NCBI GenBank assembly: GCA_026000945.1
Contig: BNZI01000001.1
Coordinates: 53,501-117,500, forward strand
From: Clostridia bacterium
GTDB taxonomy: Bacteria > Bacillota > Clostridia > Lachnospirales > Lachnospiraceae
DNA: 64,000 bases
Reading direction: 5' to 3'
Shown here one piece after another: positions 38,043 to 47,251 of this stretch. The notes beneath the pieces were generated by a model. It was not told the DNA's origin. It made no database searches and saw only the letters and a program-made list of their open reading frames with translations. A program made the translations under genes and the position numbers. Numbering within the stretch: position 1 is the stretch's first letter; every line of letters starts with the position of its first letter.

Positions 38043-39272
38043 TTACGTAGGTTGAAAACAAATTTCTTTTTGAATTTCCATAAAAGATGCGGGGAAGAGT
38101 TCGCCAAAACCCAAATCACGAATTTTGACTTGCATAGTATTTTCATTGATAAAGGTAATTTGCACTTCGATTTTCGTGGTTTTTTTTGGTCTTTCGGGTA
38201 AGTTTTTTAAAGGGATACTTAATTTTTGTACTTGTTTTAGGTGGTTTTGGCTTAAGTAAAAATCAATGCTTGGAGATGCATTGACTAATAGAATTAAGGT
38301 ATTGGTCAAATCATGCCAGTGATCACCTGCCAAGGCAAAAGCAACTTGTTTTTCTGTTCCATTTACTTCTGCTTTTAGGCTGATTGTAGTAGAGAGTGTA
38401 CCCTCACATAGAAGGACATAAGGGTGTAATTTGCCCTCTGCCACATATTCATAGGCTTTTAGTGCAGCTCCTTCAGCTAAGACATCGGGAGCATAGTAGA
38501 GACGTTTATGACTGCCTGCCAATTTAATAAAATTCACTGCCCATTCGCTATGGACAAAGCCTTTTCCTGTCAATAATATAGAAGAATATGATTTTTTTTG
38601 CATGAGTCTTTCTGCGCAGCCGCATAAGATCTGATCTGCTAATTTTCCGCCGGCAGAGGTATCTAAAATCTTGGGATTAAAACCATCATCTAATTTTTCA
38701 TAATAGATATTTGCTGTTTGTGGTTTTGCCGAGCGGTTGATTTTTAATTCGTAATAATGGAAACCGCTGTCAGATAAATCAAAGAGAGCGGCATAATCGT
38801 TCCATAATTCCTTTTTCTTATTTAATAAATAATAAAAATAGCATTCGCTCCTGCTAATAAAATGAATTTTTTCTTTTTTCCAGTCTAGATCTTCTAAGAT
38901 TTTACGAATATGTCCAATCCAAACAGGCTTTAAAGAGGGTAGAGCGATAGTTAGACAACGAAATTCTTCGTCAGGGAATTTTTCTTTTAAATGATTGTGG
39001 ATTTTTTTGATAAAGATAGCAAGATATTCTTCTGTATTTTCATGGTTAAAAAGATCCTGAATAAATACGGTTTCAGATTCTTCTGATAAACGACAAGCTT
39101 CTTCGCCAATTTTCCAATCTGTGCTGTCTTTTTTTTTCGCAATCACACTGGGAATGAGATCGGATTCATTTGCAGCAATATGTATGGGTTCAGCTACCAT
39201 CTTTTTGAGATGGAAAGCGATAATTTGACTATAATCCTTACAAAAATCCCAACCAAACACTAATCCATCCAT
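38043..39272 (-). CDS. Actin/Hsp70-fold protein of unknown function (DUF5716-like)
   Basis: A 409-residue soluble protein. GWDFCKDYSQI at the N-terminus sits where DnaK-type proteins bind phosphate. SSILLTGKGFVHSEWAVNFIK and PDVLAEGAALKAYEYV resemble the second phosphate and adenosine regions of the same fold, and the C-terminal 100 residues look like a beta-rich substrate-binding part. Clostridial proteins of this form are annotated DUF5716; I recall that link, and it should be treated as tentative. No J-domain partner or chaperone gene is nearby. It is a single gene on the minus strand. Confidence 0.6.
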   Translation of the reverse strand: MDGLVFGWDFCKDYSQIIAFHLKKMVAEPIHIAANESDLIPSVIAKKKDSTDWKIGEEACRLSEESETVFIQDLFNHENTEEYLAIFIKKIHNHLKEKFPDEEFRCLTIALPSLKPVWIGHIRKILEDLDWKKEKIHFISRSECYFYYLLNKKKELWNDYAALFDLSDSGFHYYELKINRSAKPQTANIYYEKLDDGFNPKILDTSAGGKLADQILCGCAERLMQKKSYSSILLTGKGFVHSEWAVNFIKLAGSHKRLYYAPDVLAEGAALKAYEYVAEGKLHPYVLLCEGTLSTTISLKAEVNGTEKQVAFALAGDHWHDLTNTLILLVNASPSIDFYLSQNHLKQVQKLSIPLKNLPERPKKTTKIEVQITFINENTMQVKIRDLGFGELFPASFMEIQKEICFQPT

Positions 39273-39608
39273 TGTATTCTCCTAAAAAATTATCTATACA
39301 AAACATAAGTTTTTTCTGCTTATTATAGCATTATTTTCCCTTATCTGCAAGTTGGAATATTTCGATATAAGTTTGCTTATATTAAAGGCAAGAGCTTGAA
39401 TTTTGCTATTTGTATATTAAGACGTACTTACACTACCGCTTAACACCTATCTTTTGGTAGATTTTGTACTGGTCTGCAAAAATTTGCCTTGCGGGGCAGA
39501 AAATCTACTCAAAATCTGGGTATTTCGAGTAATGTAAACATGTCTTAAACGATGTTAACTTTTACCGTGTGCTAAGTCGTTTTGAACACTTTGTTAGTGG
39601 AGGAAAAA
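39273..39608. other. Intergenic region before the capsule locus
   Basis: No gene seen. It holds an internally deleted copy of the dispersed repeat (39418-39547), so the repeat lies between the capsule genes and any promoter further upstream. Confidence 0.55.
39418..39547 (+). repeat. Dispersed repeat, internally deleted copy
   Basis: About 130 bp. The left end TTAAGACGTACTTACACTACC and the right end, reversed, TTAAGACATGTTTACATTAC are inverted copies. Between them only the outer parts remain: CCTATCTTTTGGTAGATTTTG, then TGCCTTGCGGGGCAGAAAAT and CTCAAAATCTGGGTATTTCG. The central 200-300 bases seen in other copies are missing. Confidence 0.75.
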
Positions 39609-40328
39609 ATGAGTTTCTCTTATACAGATATACATTTTCATCTTGTACCGAAAGTAGATGACGGGGCAAAATCAATAGAAGATTCGATGAAAATGCTGAC
39701 TTTAGCCGTTCAGATAGGAATAAAAAAGATTATTGCTACCTCTCATTTCCATTTAATTTTTCCAATAGAAAAGCAATTTTATGAGAAACAATTTTCTTTA
39801 TTAAAACAAAAAGTAAAAGAAGAACAAATTCCCATAGAATTATATTTAGGAAATGAGATTTATTATAGGGAAGATACCATTCAAAAACTATTAAACCAAG
39901 AATGTTTTACTTTAGCAGGCAGTCGATACATTTTGCTTGAATTTCATCCAGAGGAAGCTTATCAAACAATTGCGAATGCGGTAAAATCTTTCAGGTCTTT
40001 AGGTTTTTTACCTATCATTGCTCATATTGAACGTTATCGTCATGTCATGCATGAGTGGGAAAAAGCCGAAAATTTAGTTAGTATGGGAGCTTATTTACAA
40101 ATGAATGCAACAACAGTGGTAAGAAATGCTTCGTCTTTTTTTTGTACAGAAATCATTTTGCTGAGAAAAAAAATTGTTCATTTCATTGCTAGTGACAGCC
40201 ACAATTTAGAACGTATGCCGTATTTGAAAAAAGCAAGGAGAATTGTTAAATTCTACAGCGGAAAATCTTATGCGCAATTAATTTTTCAAGAAAATCAGGA
40301 AAAAATATTACAAAATCAAGTCCTCTAA
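39609..40328 (+). CDS. cpsB: CpsB/YwqE-type PHP-domain tyrosine-protein phosphatase
   Basis: A 239-residue metal-dependent phosphatase that dephosphorylates the capsule autokinase. PHP-fold metal ligands are visible: TDIHFHLVPKVDDGAKS at the N-terminus, TSHFH near residue 57, IAHIERYRHV and ASDSHNLERMP. GTGGAGG fixes the ATG at 39609. First gene of the capsule locus; cpsC follows by 12 bases. Confidence 0.92.
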   Translation: MSFSYTDIHFHLVPKVDDGAKSIEDSMKMLTLAVQIGIKKIIATSHFHLIFPIEKQFYEKQFSLLKQKVKEEQIPIELYLGNEIYYREDTIQKLLNQECFTLAGSRYILLEFHPEEAYQTIANAVKSFRSLGFLPIIAHIERYRHVMHEWEKAENLVSMGAYLQMNATTVVRNASSFFCTEIILLRKKIVHFIASDSHNLERMPYLKKARRIVKFYSGKSYAQLIFQENQEKILQNQVL

Positions 40329-40340
40329 GGAGAAGTTGCT

Positions 40341-41075
40341 GTGGATAAAAAAGATGAATTGGATGAAAAATATTATCAGGTGAATTTAAGTTGGATTTGG
40401 GAAATTTTTTGGCACGCAAAAATCATTTTATTGATTTGCACTTTATTTGGAGGCTTTATTGCTTTTGCGGTAAGTAAATATTTTATGACACCAATTTATT
40501 TTTCCACCACAAATGTTTATATTTTAAATTCAGTCAGTTTAGAAAATGGTGTTACGAGTGGAGATTTGGATTCTGCTTTGAAATTGAGCAAGGATTACCG
40601 GAAAATTGTGACTTCAAAAAAGGTTCTAAATCAAGTGAAGGAACGTTTAGGACTTTCAGGTATGGAAGATGAAATTTTAGGAGAAATTCGCGTGAGTAGT
40701 CCGGTAGATACCCGAGTAATTGATATTTCTGTGTTGAATAAAAATTCGATTTTGGCAGCAGATATTGCGAATACTTTGGCAGATGTTAGCTCTGCGGAAA
40801 TTATCAATATTACGAAAGCAGAAAAAGTACAAGTTATCGATGTGGCAGAACCAGGGAAAGAACCTGTTTCGCCTAATGTTATCAAAAATATGCTTTTAGG
40901 GGCTTTGGCAGGGCTGATTTTTGCAGCGATAGGTGTATTAATCAAGGGAATTGTAGATGATCGTATTTATTATCCGGAAGACTTAGAAAAATATTTCTCA
41001 TACCAAGTTTTAGGTGTAATTCCTGTTTATACAAAATCAGAAACAAAAACGTCAAAGGGAAGAAAGGGTGGTTAA
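40341..41075 (+). CDS. cpsC: Wzz/CpsC-type chain-length determinant and kinase adaptor
   Basis: A 244-residue membrane protein with a helix at about residues 25-48, an outside domain, and a second helix at about 183-205 (NMLLGALAGLIFAAIGVLIKG). PVSPNVIKNM before the second helix is the Pro-rich Wzz motif. In Firmicutes this protein regulates polymer length and activates the separate CpsD autokinase. GTG start after AAGGAG. It overlaps the next gene by 8 bases if that gene starts at 41068. Confidence 0.92.
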   Translation: MDKKDELDEKYYQVNLSWIWEIFWHAKIILLICTLFGGFIAFAVSKYFMTPIYFSTTNVYILNSVSLENGVTSGDLDSALKLSKDYRKIVTSKKVLNQVKERLGLSGMEDEILGEIRVSSPVDTRVIDISVLNKNSILAADIANTLADVSSAEIINITKAEKVQVIDVAEPGKEPVSPNVIKNMLLGALAGLIFAAIGVLIKGIVDDRIYYPEDLEKYFSYQVLGVIPVYTKSETKTSKGRKGG

Positions 41076-42852
41076 GGTGGCTAAGATAAAGGCAAAAGTA
41101 AAAGCAACGAAAGCAAATTCGGCAGTACAAAAAAACGCAAGCAAGAACATTACTGCAAAACAAGCCCCTCCTGTGCAAACTGTTGTCGTTCAAGCTGAAC
41201 AAGAAATACCAGCAGCAGAGACACCGGCTGATCACAGTGACACCGGCCCAATCCCAACAGGACAAGTACTAGTGTCAAGTCAGAAAGAACAGAGACCGCC
41301 GGTACAAGCAGTGCCAACTAAGCCTGTTACTATACCAAATCAGACAGTACAGATATTGCCAGATCAACAAGTGATCGATCAGCATACCACAATCTATACA
41401 CAACAGGTATCATCATCAAAAACAGACCCCATTGAGCAGGTTGATGTGGCTCAGATGTTGCCGGAACAACAAGTGATTAACAAGCATACTACAATCCATA
41501 CAAAGCAGATATCATCAGTGCAACAAGTGGTAAATAATCAGATATTGCAAAACATACCAGAACAAGCAGTGAAAAATTCACATGCTGCGATTAATAATCA
41601 GACGACACAGAAGGTGCCGGAACAAGCAATAGTGGATAATTTTGCTGCTGTAAATAAGCAGAATGCACCAGGACAAGCAGTAACAAATCCACATGCTGTG
41701 ATTAATAATCAAACGACACAGAAGGTACCGGAACAAGCGATAGTAGATAATTTTGCTGCTGTAAATAAGCAAAATGCACCAGAACAAGCAGTGGAAAATC
41801 CACATGCTGTGATTAATAATCAAACGACACAGAAGGTACCGGAACAAGCAATAGTAGATAATTTTGCTGCTGTAAATAAGCAAAATGCACCAGAACAAGC
41901 AGTGGAAAATCCACATGCTGTGATTAATAATCAAACGACACAGAAGGTGCCAGAACAAGCAATAGTAGATAATTTTGCTGCTGTAAATAATCAGAATGCA
42001 CCAGAGCAAGCAGTGGAAAACCACTCTACCACTATGTCAAGTCAAAAGGTGCAAACACCACAAAAAATAGACAATGAACAACCCATACAGGTGAGAGATG
42101 AGGAAGAAAATCTTACCGTTCCTTTAATCAGAAAAGCTAAAGATATTCAAGAGATGGATTTAGAAGATTTTGTATTTTTATCGCTAAATGTTCCGTTTAA
42201 GGAAGGAAATTTTTTCTACGCCGAATCTTATAAAACGCTCAGAGCAAATTTGCAGTTCACGGGAAGTCAGTACCGCAATATTGCAGTAACAAGTTCGGCA
42301 TCAGGAGAGGGGAAAACTGACACTTCTTTTCATCTTGCTGCTTCTTTAGCCGAAATGGGAAAAAAAGTATTGTATTTAGATACTGATTTAAGAAAATCTA
42401 ATTCTCATCGCTTTATTGACCATAATGCTTATATTTATGATTTATTTGGTTTATCTCATTATTTATCCGGTCAGTGTTCTTTGGATCAAATTATTTATTG
42501 TTCCAACATAGCAAATTTGTGTATGGTTTTTTCTGGACCTTTAGTTAAAAATGCTACGGAATTGCTGTTAAATGATCGTTATAGCCAGATTTTTGAGTCT
42601 ATAGAGAGACTGTTTGATTATATCATTATTGATACTCCGCCTATTGGAAGTGTCATTGATGCAGCTCATATTGGACGGCAAGCGGATGGTGTATTGTTTG
42701 TGGTTAGTTCAGGGCAAACAAAAAGGAAAAATATCCAGCGTTCAATTCATCAATTAAAATTAGCTAATTGTAAAATATTAGGATTTATTATGAATAAGGC
42801 ACAGACGCAAAATTCTCATTATGCTTATTACGGTGCAGGAGAAATGGAGTAA
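41068..42852 (+). CDS. cpsD: CpsD-type bacterial tyrosine autokinase with long repeat-bearing N-terminal extension
   Basis: A 594-residue protein. The C-terminal 230 residues are a BY-kinase: Walker A TSSASGEGKTDTS near 411, Walker A' LYLDTDLRKS, Walker B YIIIDTPPIGS, and a short terminal Tyr cluster HYAYYGAG for autophosphorylation. The kinase core matches CpsD proteins of about 230-250 residues. The first 340 residues are extra: Gln/Val/Ala-rich, polar, with four exact-length 37-residue repeats (PEQAVENPHAVINNQTTQ...) at about 164-311. No signal peptide is seen, so the extension should be cytoplasmic. GTG at 41068 or 41077 is the start. It works with CpsC and is reversed by CpsB. Confidence 0.9.
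   Translation: MVKVAKIKAKVKATKANSAVQKNASKNITAKQAPPVQTVVVQAEQEIPAAETPADHSDTGPIPTGQVLVSSQKEQRPPVQAVPTKPVTIPNQTVQILPDQQVIDQHTTIYTQQVSSSKTDPIEQVDVAQMLPEQQVINKHTTIHTKQISSVQQVVNNQILQNIPEQAVKNSHAAINNQTTQKVPEQAIVDNFAAVNKQNAPGQAVTNPHAVINNQTTQKVPEQAIVDNFAAVNKQNAPEQAVENPHAVINNQTTQKVPEQAIVDNFAAVNKQNAPEQAVENPHAVINNQTTQKVPEQAIVDNFAAVNNQNAPEQAVENHSTTMSSQKVQTPQKIDNEQPIQVRDEEENLTVPLIRKAKDIQEMDLEDFVFLSLNVPFKEGNFFYAESYKTLRANLQFTGSQYRNIAVTSSASGEGKTDTSFHLAASLAEMGKKVLYLDTDLRKSNSHRFIDHNAYIYDLFGLSHYLSGQCSLDQIIYCSNIANLCMVFSGPLVKNATELLLNDRYSQIFESIERLFDYIIIDTPPIGSVIDAAHIGRQADGVLFVVSSGQTKRKNIQRSIHQLKLANCKILGFIMNKAQTQNSHYAYYGAGEME
41557..42021 (+). repeat. Four tandem 111-bp repeats in cpsD plus partial fifth
   Basis: Units start at 41557, 41668, 41779 and 41890, each 111 bp, with a partial unit from 42001. 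Units 2-4 are nearly identical at the DNA level; unit 1 is slightly diverged. The unit is a whole number of codons (37), so copy-number change keeps the frame. Confidence 0.97.
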
Positions 42853-42920
42853 CTTGCGTATTAAGTCTGCACTGGCTCGTAAATGCAGATTCCGTCAGTC
42901 AGTCAAAGGAAGTGGGAGCG

Positions 42921-44342
42921 GTGTATGAAAAGACTCCGAATAAGTGGATTAAGCATTGGGATTTCGTGCTATGGGATATTTTATGTCTGGCTTTAGTCTG
43001 CTGTATACTTTTTATTCAGAAAGAAATTCCAGAAGATATTCTTTGGAATGAGTTTAAACAGCTTTTTGTTTTTATGTTTATGGATATCTTTACGTTTAGT
43101 ATTTTTGATGATTTACAAGATATTTTGAAACGGAGCTGGGTGGATGAAATAGGAGCGACTTTAAATCACAGCGTATTTGTTTTTCTTTTTATTTTACTTT
43201 ATCTACACGTGATTTACTCCAATCATATTTGGACGGAAGTTTCTTTATTTTCTGCCACATTCTTTTATTTTGTTTTGACTTATTTCGAACGTATTACGTG
43301 GAAAAGCTCTTATCGCGCTAAGCAAAATAGAGTGTATCATTCGACGCTAGTGATTACGCAAAAAAATACGATATCTATCGTTATCCAAAATATTTGCGAT
43401 CGTAGTGAGTATCATAAAAAAATTAAAGGAATCGTTCTTGTAGATGATGCAAGTTTGGTAGGGCAAAATTTGTCTGGTACAAATTACCCGATTGTAGCCA
43501 GTTTAGACAATGTCACAGAATACGTACGTAAAAATTGGGTAGATGAAGTATTTATTTCTTTGCCAAAACAAGTGGAAGAAGTTGCGATCATGTTAAATAA
43601 TCATTTTTTAATGATGGGCATTACCGTTCATTTAAATTTGGCAAAAGTAATCAATATTGAAGGACAAAAGCAATCCATAGAACATATCGGAAACTATACT
43701 GTTTTAACGAGTAGTATTAATATCATTCATTTTATTCCTTTAGGGATAAAACGTTTGATAGATATTGGGGTGGGAATCATTGGGACAGTAATCGCCATCA
43801 TTTTATTTTGTTTATTGGCACCTTTGATTTATTTTCATTCTCCAGGTCCAGTTTTATTTTCTCAAATTCGAATAGGAAAAAATGGAAGAAAGTTTAAAAT
43901 TTATAAGTTTCGTAGTATGTATTTAGATGCAGAAGAAAGAAAAAAAGAATTAATGACGCACAATCGTATAAAAAGTGGTATGATGTTTAAGATAGATTCA
44001 GATCCTCGCATCATCAAAGGAATTGGACAATTTATTCGAAAATATTCTTTAGATGAGTGGCCCCAATTTTTCAATATTCTCAAAGGAGATATGAGTTTGG
44101 TAGGGACAAGACCTCCTACAATTGATGAATGGGAAAAGTACTTGGCTCATCATCGAGCTCGTTTGGCGATTAAACCGGGGTTGACTGGAATGTGGCAAAT
44201 CAGTGGACGTAGTGCTATTGTGGATTTTGAACAAGTAGTAGCTTTAGATAAACAATATATTATCCATTGGTCGTTATGGTTGGATTGTAAAATTATCCTG
44301 AAAACGTTTTTTGTAGTTCTGACAAGAAAAGGGTCAATGTAA
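42921..44342 (+). CDS. cpsE: Undecaprenyl-phosphate sugar-1-phosphate transferase (CpsE/WbaP family)
   Basis: A 473-residue polyprenol phosphotransferase that loads the first sugar of the capsule repeat unit. Four N-terminal membrane helices, a CoA-binding-like middle domain, and a fifth helix (LIDIGVGIIGTVIAIILF) precede the catalytic domain. Catalytic marks are PGPVLFSQIRIGKNGRKFKIYKFRSM, DEWPQFFNILKGDMSLVGTRP and KPGLTGMWQISGRS. GTG at 42921 is preferred because AGTGGGAG is just before it; the GTG at 42912 is too close to AAAGGA. The sugar cannot be inferred. Confidence 0.93.
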   Translation: MYEKTPNKWIKHWDFVLWDILCLALVCCILFIQKEIPEDILWNEFKQLFVFMFMDIFTFSIFDDLQDILKRSWVDEIGATLNHSVFVFLFILLYLHVIYSNHIWTEVSLFSATFFYFVLTYFERITWKSSYRAKQNRVYHSTLVITQKNTISIVIQNICDRSEYHKKIKGIVLVDDASLVGQNLSGTNYPIVASLDNVTEYVRKNWVDEVFISLPKQVEEVAIMLNNHFLMMGITVHLNLAKVINIEGQKQSIEHIGNYTVLTSSINIIHFIPLGIKRLIDIGVGIIGTVIAIILFCLLAPLIYFHSPGPVLFSQIRIGKNGRKFKIYKFRSMYLDAEERKKELMTHNRIKSGMMFKIDSDPRIIKGIGQFIRKYSLDEWPQFFNILKGDMSLVGTRPPTIDEWEKYLAHHRARLAIKPGLTGMWQISGRSAIVDFEQVVALDKQYIIHWSLWLDCKIILKTFFVVLTRKGSM

Positions 44343-44365
44343 AAGAAAAAAGGGGAATAGGGTTC

Positions 44366-45349
44366 ATGATCATTACCAAAACACCGTTTCGTATGTCTTT
44401 TTTTGGAGGAGGAACAGATTTTCCAGATTTTTTCCATGAACATACAGGCGCAGTGATTTCTACTACTTTTGATAAGTATTGTTATGTGCATGTTAGGCAT
44501 TTGCCAGCTTTTTTTGAGTATTCTACAGAGCTGTCTTATTCGAAGACAGAAAGAGTCACTAGTAGGGAAGAAATTAAGCATCCTGCTATTCGTGAATGTA
44601 TGAAATATTTAGATCTAGATCATATCCGTTTGACTTATGAAGCGGACTTGCCTGCGAGGTCAGGTTTAGGGACAAGTAGTTCTTTTGCTTCGGGAATGAT
44701 TTTAGCTTTTTATGCTTTACAAGGAAAATATATTGATAAAAAGAGATTAGCAGATGAAGCAATTTATTTAGAAAGAACACTTTGTCAAGAAGTGGGAGGA
44801 ATCCAAGATCAAATTGCAGTAGCTTTTGGTGGATTTAATCGTATTGACATGAATGAAGACGGATATTCTGTCAGACCTTTAATTATTTCTCCTAAGAGAA
44901 AACAACTATTTAATGAAAATTTACTGATGTTTTTTACTGGTTTTACACGGTTTTCTTCAGAAATTCAATCTTCTGTTCAGCAATCTCAAAAAGAAAAAAA
45001 TAAACAATTATTAGAAATTCTTTCTCTAGTAAATGAGGCAGAAAATATCTTTACAGATGAAACAAAAAGTTTAACAGAAATTGGACGTTTATTGGATTAT
45101 ACATGGAAACTAAAACGAGGAATAGCCAAAGAAATCTCTACAGATTCGTTAGATGAAATTTATCATAAAGCAATGCAAGCAGGTGCTTTAGGAGGAAAAC
45201 TTTTAGGAGCAGGGGGAGGAGGATTTTTTATTTTTTACGTTGAAGAAGATAAACAAGAAAAAGTCAAAGAATCCTTGAAAGATTTGCTTTTGATTCCTGT
45301 TAAATTTGAAAATCAAGGTAGTGAAGTAATCCATTATTCTCCGGAGTAG
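44366..45349 (+). CDS. GHMP-family sugar kinase (HddA-like)
   Basis: A 327-residue kinase. Motif 1 is ITKTPFRMSFFGGGTDFPDF, motif 2 is LPARSGLGTSSSFASGMIL (ATP-binding glycine loop), and motif 3 is LGGKLLGAGGGGFFIFYV. The N-terminus with FGGGTD is typical of the D-glycero-D-manno-heptose 7-phosphate and fucose kinase group. It probably makes a sugar phosphate precursor for the capsule; no heptose isomerase or nucleotidyltransferase gene is nearby to confirm heptose. Confidence 0.87.
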   Translation: MIITKTPFRMSFFGGGTDFPDFFHEHTGAVISTTFDKYCYVHVRHLPAFFEYSTELSYSKTERVTSREEIKHPAIRECMKYLDLDHIRLTYEADLPARSGLGTSSSFASGMILAFYALQGKYIDKKRLADEAIYLERTLCQEVGGIQDQIAVAFGGFNRIDMNEDGYSVRPLIISPKRKQLFNENLLMFFTGFTRFSSEIQSSVQQSQKEKNKQLLEILSLVNEAENIFTDETKSLTEIGRLLDYTWKLKRGIAKEISTDSLDEIYHKAMQAGALGGKLLGAGGGGFFIFYVEEDKQEKVKESLKDLLLIPVKFENQGSEVIHYSPE

Positions 45350-45395
45350 TAAAAGCATCTATTTCATTCCAAACAAAAGAAAAAGGAGAGAAAAA

Positions 45396-46154
45396 ATGCA
45401 AAAAGTTCCTTTACTAAATACAAAAGTTAGCAATATGACTATGAAAGAGATGTTGAATCAAATTTTACAATATATTAGGCAAAAGAAAAAGGCCTATGTT
45501 GTTGCGGTAAATGTAGATGTCATGGTCAAAATAGAAAAAGATCGGAAATTAAAACAAATCGTAGATAAAGCGGATTTAGTTTGTGCAGATGGTATGCCTT
45601 TGCTTTGGGTTTCGCATTTTTTGTATCATCGTAAAATAAAAGAAAAAATTTCAGGTTCGGATTTAGTGCCAAAACTTTGTCAAAAGGCTGCCCAGTGTGG
45701 TTACTCGCTTTTTATTTTAGGCGGAAAGCCAGGTGTAGCACAAAGGGCAAAAAGAAATTTGGAAAGAATGTATCCTGGTCTTCATGTCGTAGGAACTTAT
45801 GCTCCGCCTTTTCATTTTGAACAAGATTCTAAAGAAATTCAAAGAATTAACAAAAAAATTTCTCAAGTACAACCCGATATTTTATTGGTTTGTTTAGGCT
45901 GTCCGAAACAAGAAAAATTTGTAAGTCAAAATATTGGGCAATACCAAGCAACTGTTTCACTTTGTGCCGGGGCTACGGTGGACTTTTTGGCAGGGCGAGT
46001 AAAACGGGCTCCGCAATGGATGAGTAAAAGTGGTTTAGAGTGGTTTTATCGTTTTTTGCAAGAGCCAAGACGTTTATTCAAGCGTTATTTTATTGAAGAT
46101 ATGCAAATATTGAAATTAATAGGAAAATACAGAGGGCAAAGAAATGGGAAATAA
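45396..46154 (+). CDS. WecG/TagA/CpsF-family glycosyltransferase
   Basis: A 252-residue GT26 enzyme. It shows VNVDVMVKI, CADGMPLLWVS, GGKPGVAQRA, CLGCPKQEKFV and GATVDFLAGRVKRAPQWM. The family moves N-acetylmannosaminuronate, N-acetylmannosamine or glucose onto lipid-linked sugars. Start follows AAAGGAGAG. It overlaps the next gene by 11 bases. Confidence 0.92.
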   Translation: MQKVPLLNTKVSNMTMKEMLNQILQYIRQKKKAYVVAVNVDVMVKIEKDRKLKQIVDKADLVCADGMPLLWVSHFLYHRKIKEKISGSDLVPKLCQKAAQCGYSLFILGGKPGVAQRAKRNLERMYPGLHVVGTYAPPFHFEQDSKEIQRINKKISQVQPDILLVCLGCPKQEKFVSQNIGQYQATVSLCAGATVDFLAGRVKRAPQWMSKSGLEWFYRFLQEPRRLFKRYFIEDMQILKLIGKYRGQRNGK

Positions 46155-47229
46155 AAAGAAAAAAATTCGTGTTTTGATGTGTTGTTCCGCCCTGTCCGTA
46201 AAAGGGGGAATGGTTTCTGTAATGAAAAATTATTTGCAATATACAAAATGGGGCGAATTTGAAATCATTTATGTTCCTACCCATATAGAAAAGGCAAAAC
46301 CTTTACTTGTTCTTTATTTTGGTGTTGCATGGTTCAAAATCTGTATGCTTTTGTTGTTGAGAAGGATTGATATTGCCTATTTACATACTGCAGAAAGAGG
46401 TAGTTTTTTTCGGAAAGCATTTTTAGTACAAACGTGTAAGAAGTTTCATATTAAAACAATTATGCATCATCATGCGGCAGAATTTGAATATTTTTACCAA
46501 AGTTTATCCCTGAAAAAGAAACAGTATGTAAAACAAATTTTAGAAAATGTTAATTTGAATGTGGTATTGAGCAGTCGTTTAGTTCCCATGATTTTGGATA
46601 AAGCACCAAGAGCAAAAGTCACTGTTTTATATAATGCCGTTAAAACTTCCCGTGAAAATCAGTACAGTTTATCTGCTAAAAATATTTTGTTTTTGGGACG
46701 TTTAGGTGAGAGAAAAGGAATTTATAATTTATTAGAGGTTTTACACAATTTGGATCGCCAGCTACCTCCTCATGCAAAAGTTTATTTGTGTGGAGACGGA
46801 GAATTGGACTTGGTTAAAAAGAAAATACGCGATTTGTCTTTAACACATCGTATAGCGCATGTTGGTTGGGTAGATGGTATGCAAAAAAGAGAATTTATGC
46901 TCAATAGTGCTATGCATATTTTGCCTTCTTATCAAGAAGGATTACCGATGAGTATTTTAGAAACGATGTCTTACGGAATTCCCAATATTAGTACAAAGAT
47001 TGCTTCCATTCCAGAAGTCATCGAAGATAAAAAAAATGGTTTTTTGATTTCTCCTGGTAATCAAAAAGAATTGACTAAAGCTATTAGGGAATTGATGGAA
47101 AATCCTATGCTGCGGGAAGAGTTTAGTAATCAGTCTTTTCGTTTAATTCAAGAAAAATTTTCTTTAGAAGAACACATGAGAAAAGTAAAAATGATTTTAC
47201 ACAGTGTACTCAATAAAGCAAAGATATAA
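46144..47229 (+). CDS. Glycosyltransferase family 4
   Basis: A 361-residue GT-B enzyme. The C-terminal half has NILFLGRLGERKGIYNLLE, VYLCGDGEL and the nucleotide-sugar EX7E motif PSYQEGLPMSILETMSYG. The N-terminal acceptor domain begins VLMCCSALSVKGGMVSVM. It adds one sugar of the repeat unit; donor unknown. Confidence 0.9.
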   Translation: MGNKKKKIRVLMCCSALSVKGGMVSVMKNYLQYTKWGEFEIIYVPTHIEKAKPLLVLYFGVAWFKICMLLLLRRIDIAYLHTAERGSFFRKAFLVQTCKKFHIKTIMHHHAAEFEYFYQSLSLKKKQYVKQILENVNLNVVLSSRLVPMILDKAPRAKVTVLYNAVKTSRENQYSLSAKNILFLGRLGERKGIYNLLEVLHNLDRQLPPHAKVYLCGDGELDLVKKKIRDLSLTHRIAHVGWVDGMQKREFMLNSAMHILPSYQEGLPMSILETMSYGIPNISTKIASIPEVIEDKKNGFLISPGNQKELTKAIRELMENPMLREEFSNQSFRLIQEKFSLEEHMRKVKMILHSVLNKAKI

Positions 47230-47251
47230 GAGAAAAAGGAAGGGATTGTTT

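Noticed and set aside
41557-42021. CRISPR-like regular repeats
   Set aside because: Units are contiguous, 111 bp and coding, with no spacers.
41578-42024. 148-codon open frame on the minus strand
   Set aside because: It lies entirely within the tandem repeats of cpsD and is open only because the repeat unit has no stop in that frame; no ribosome site and unlikely composition.
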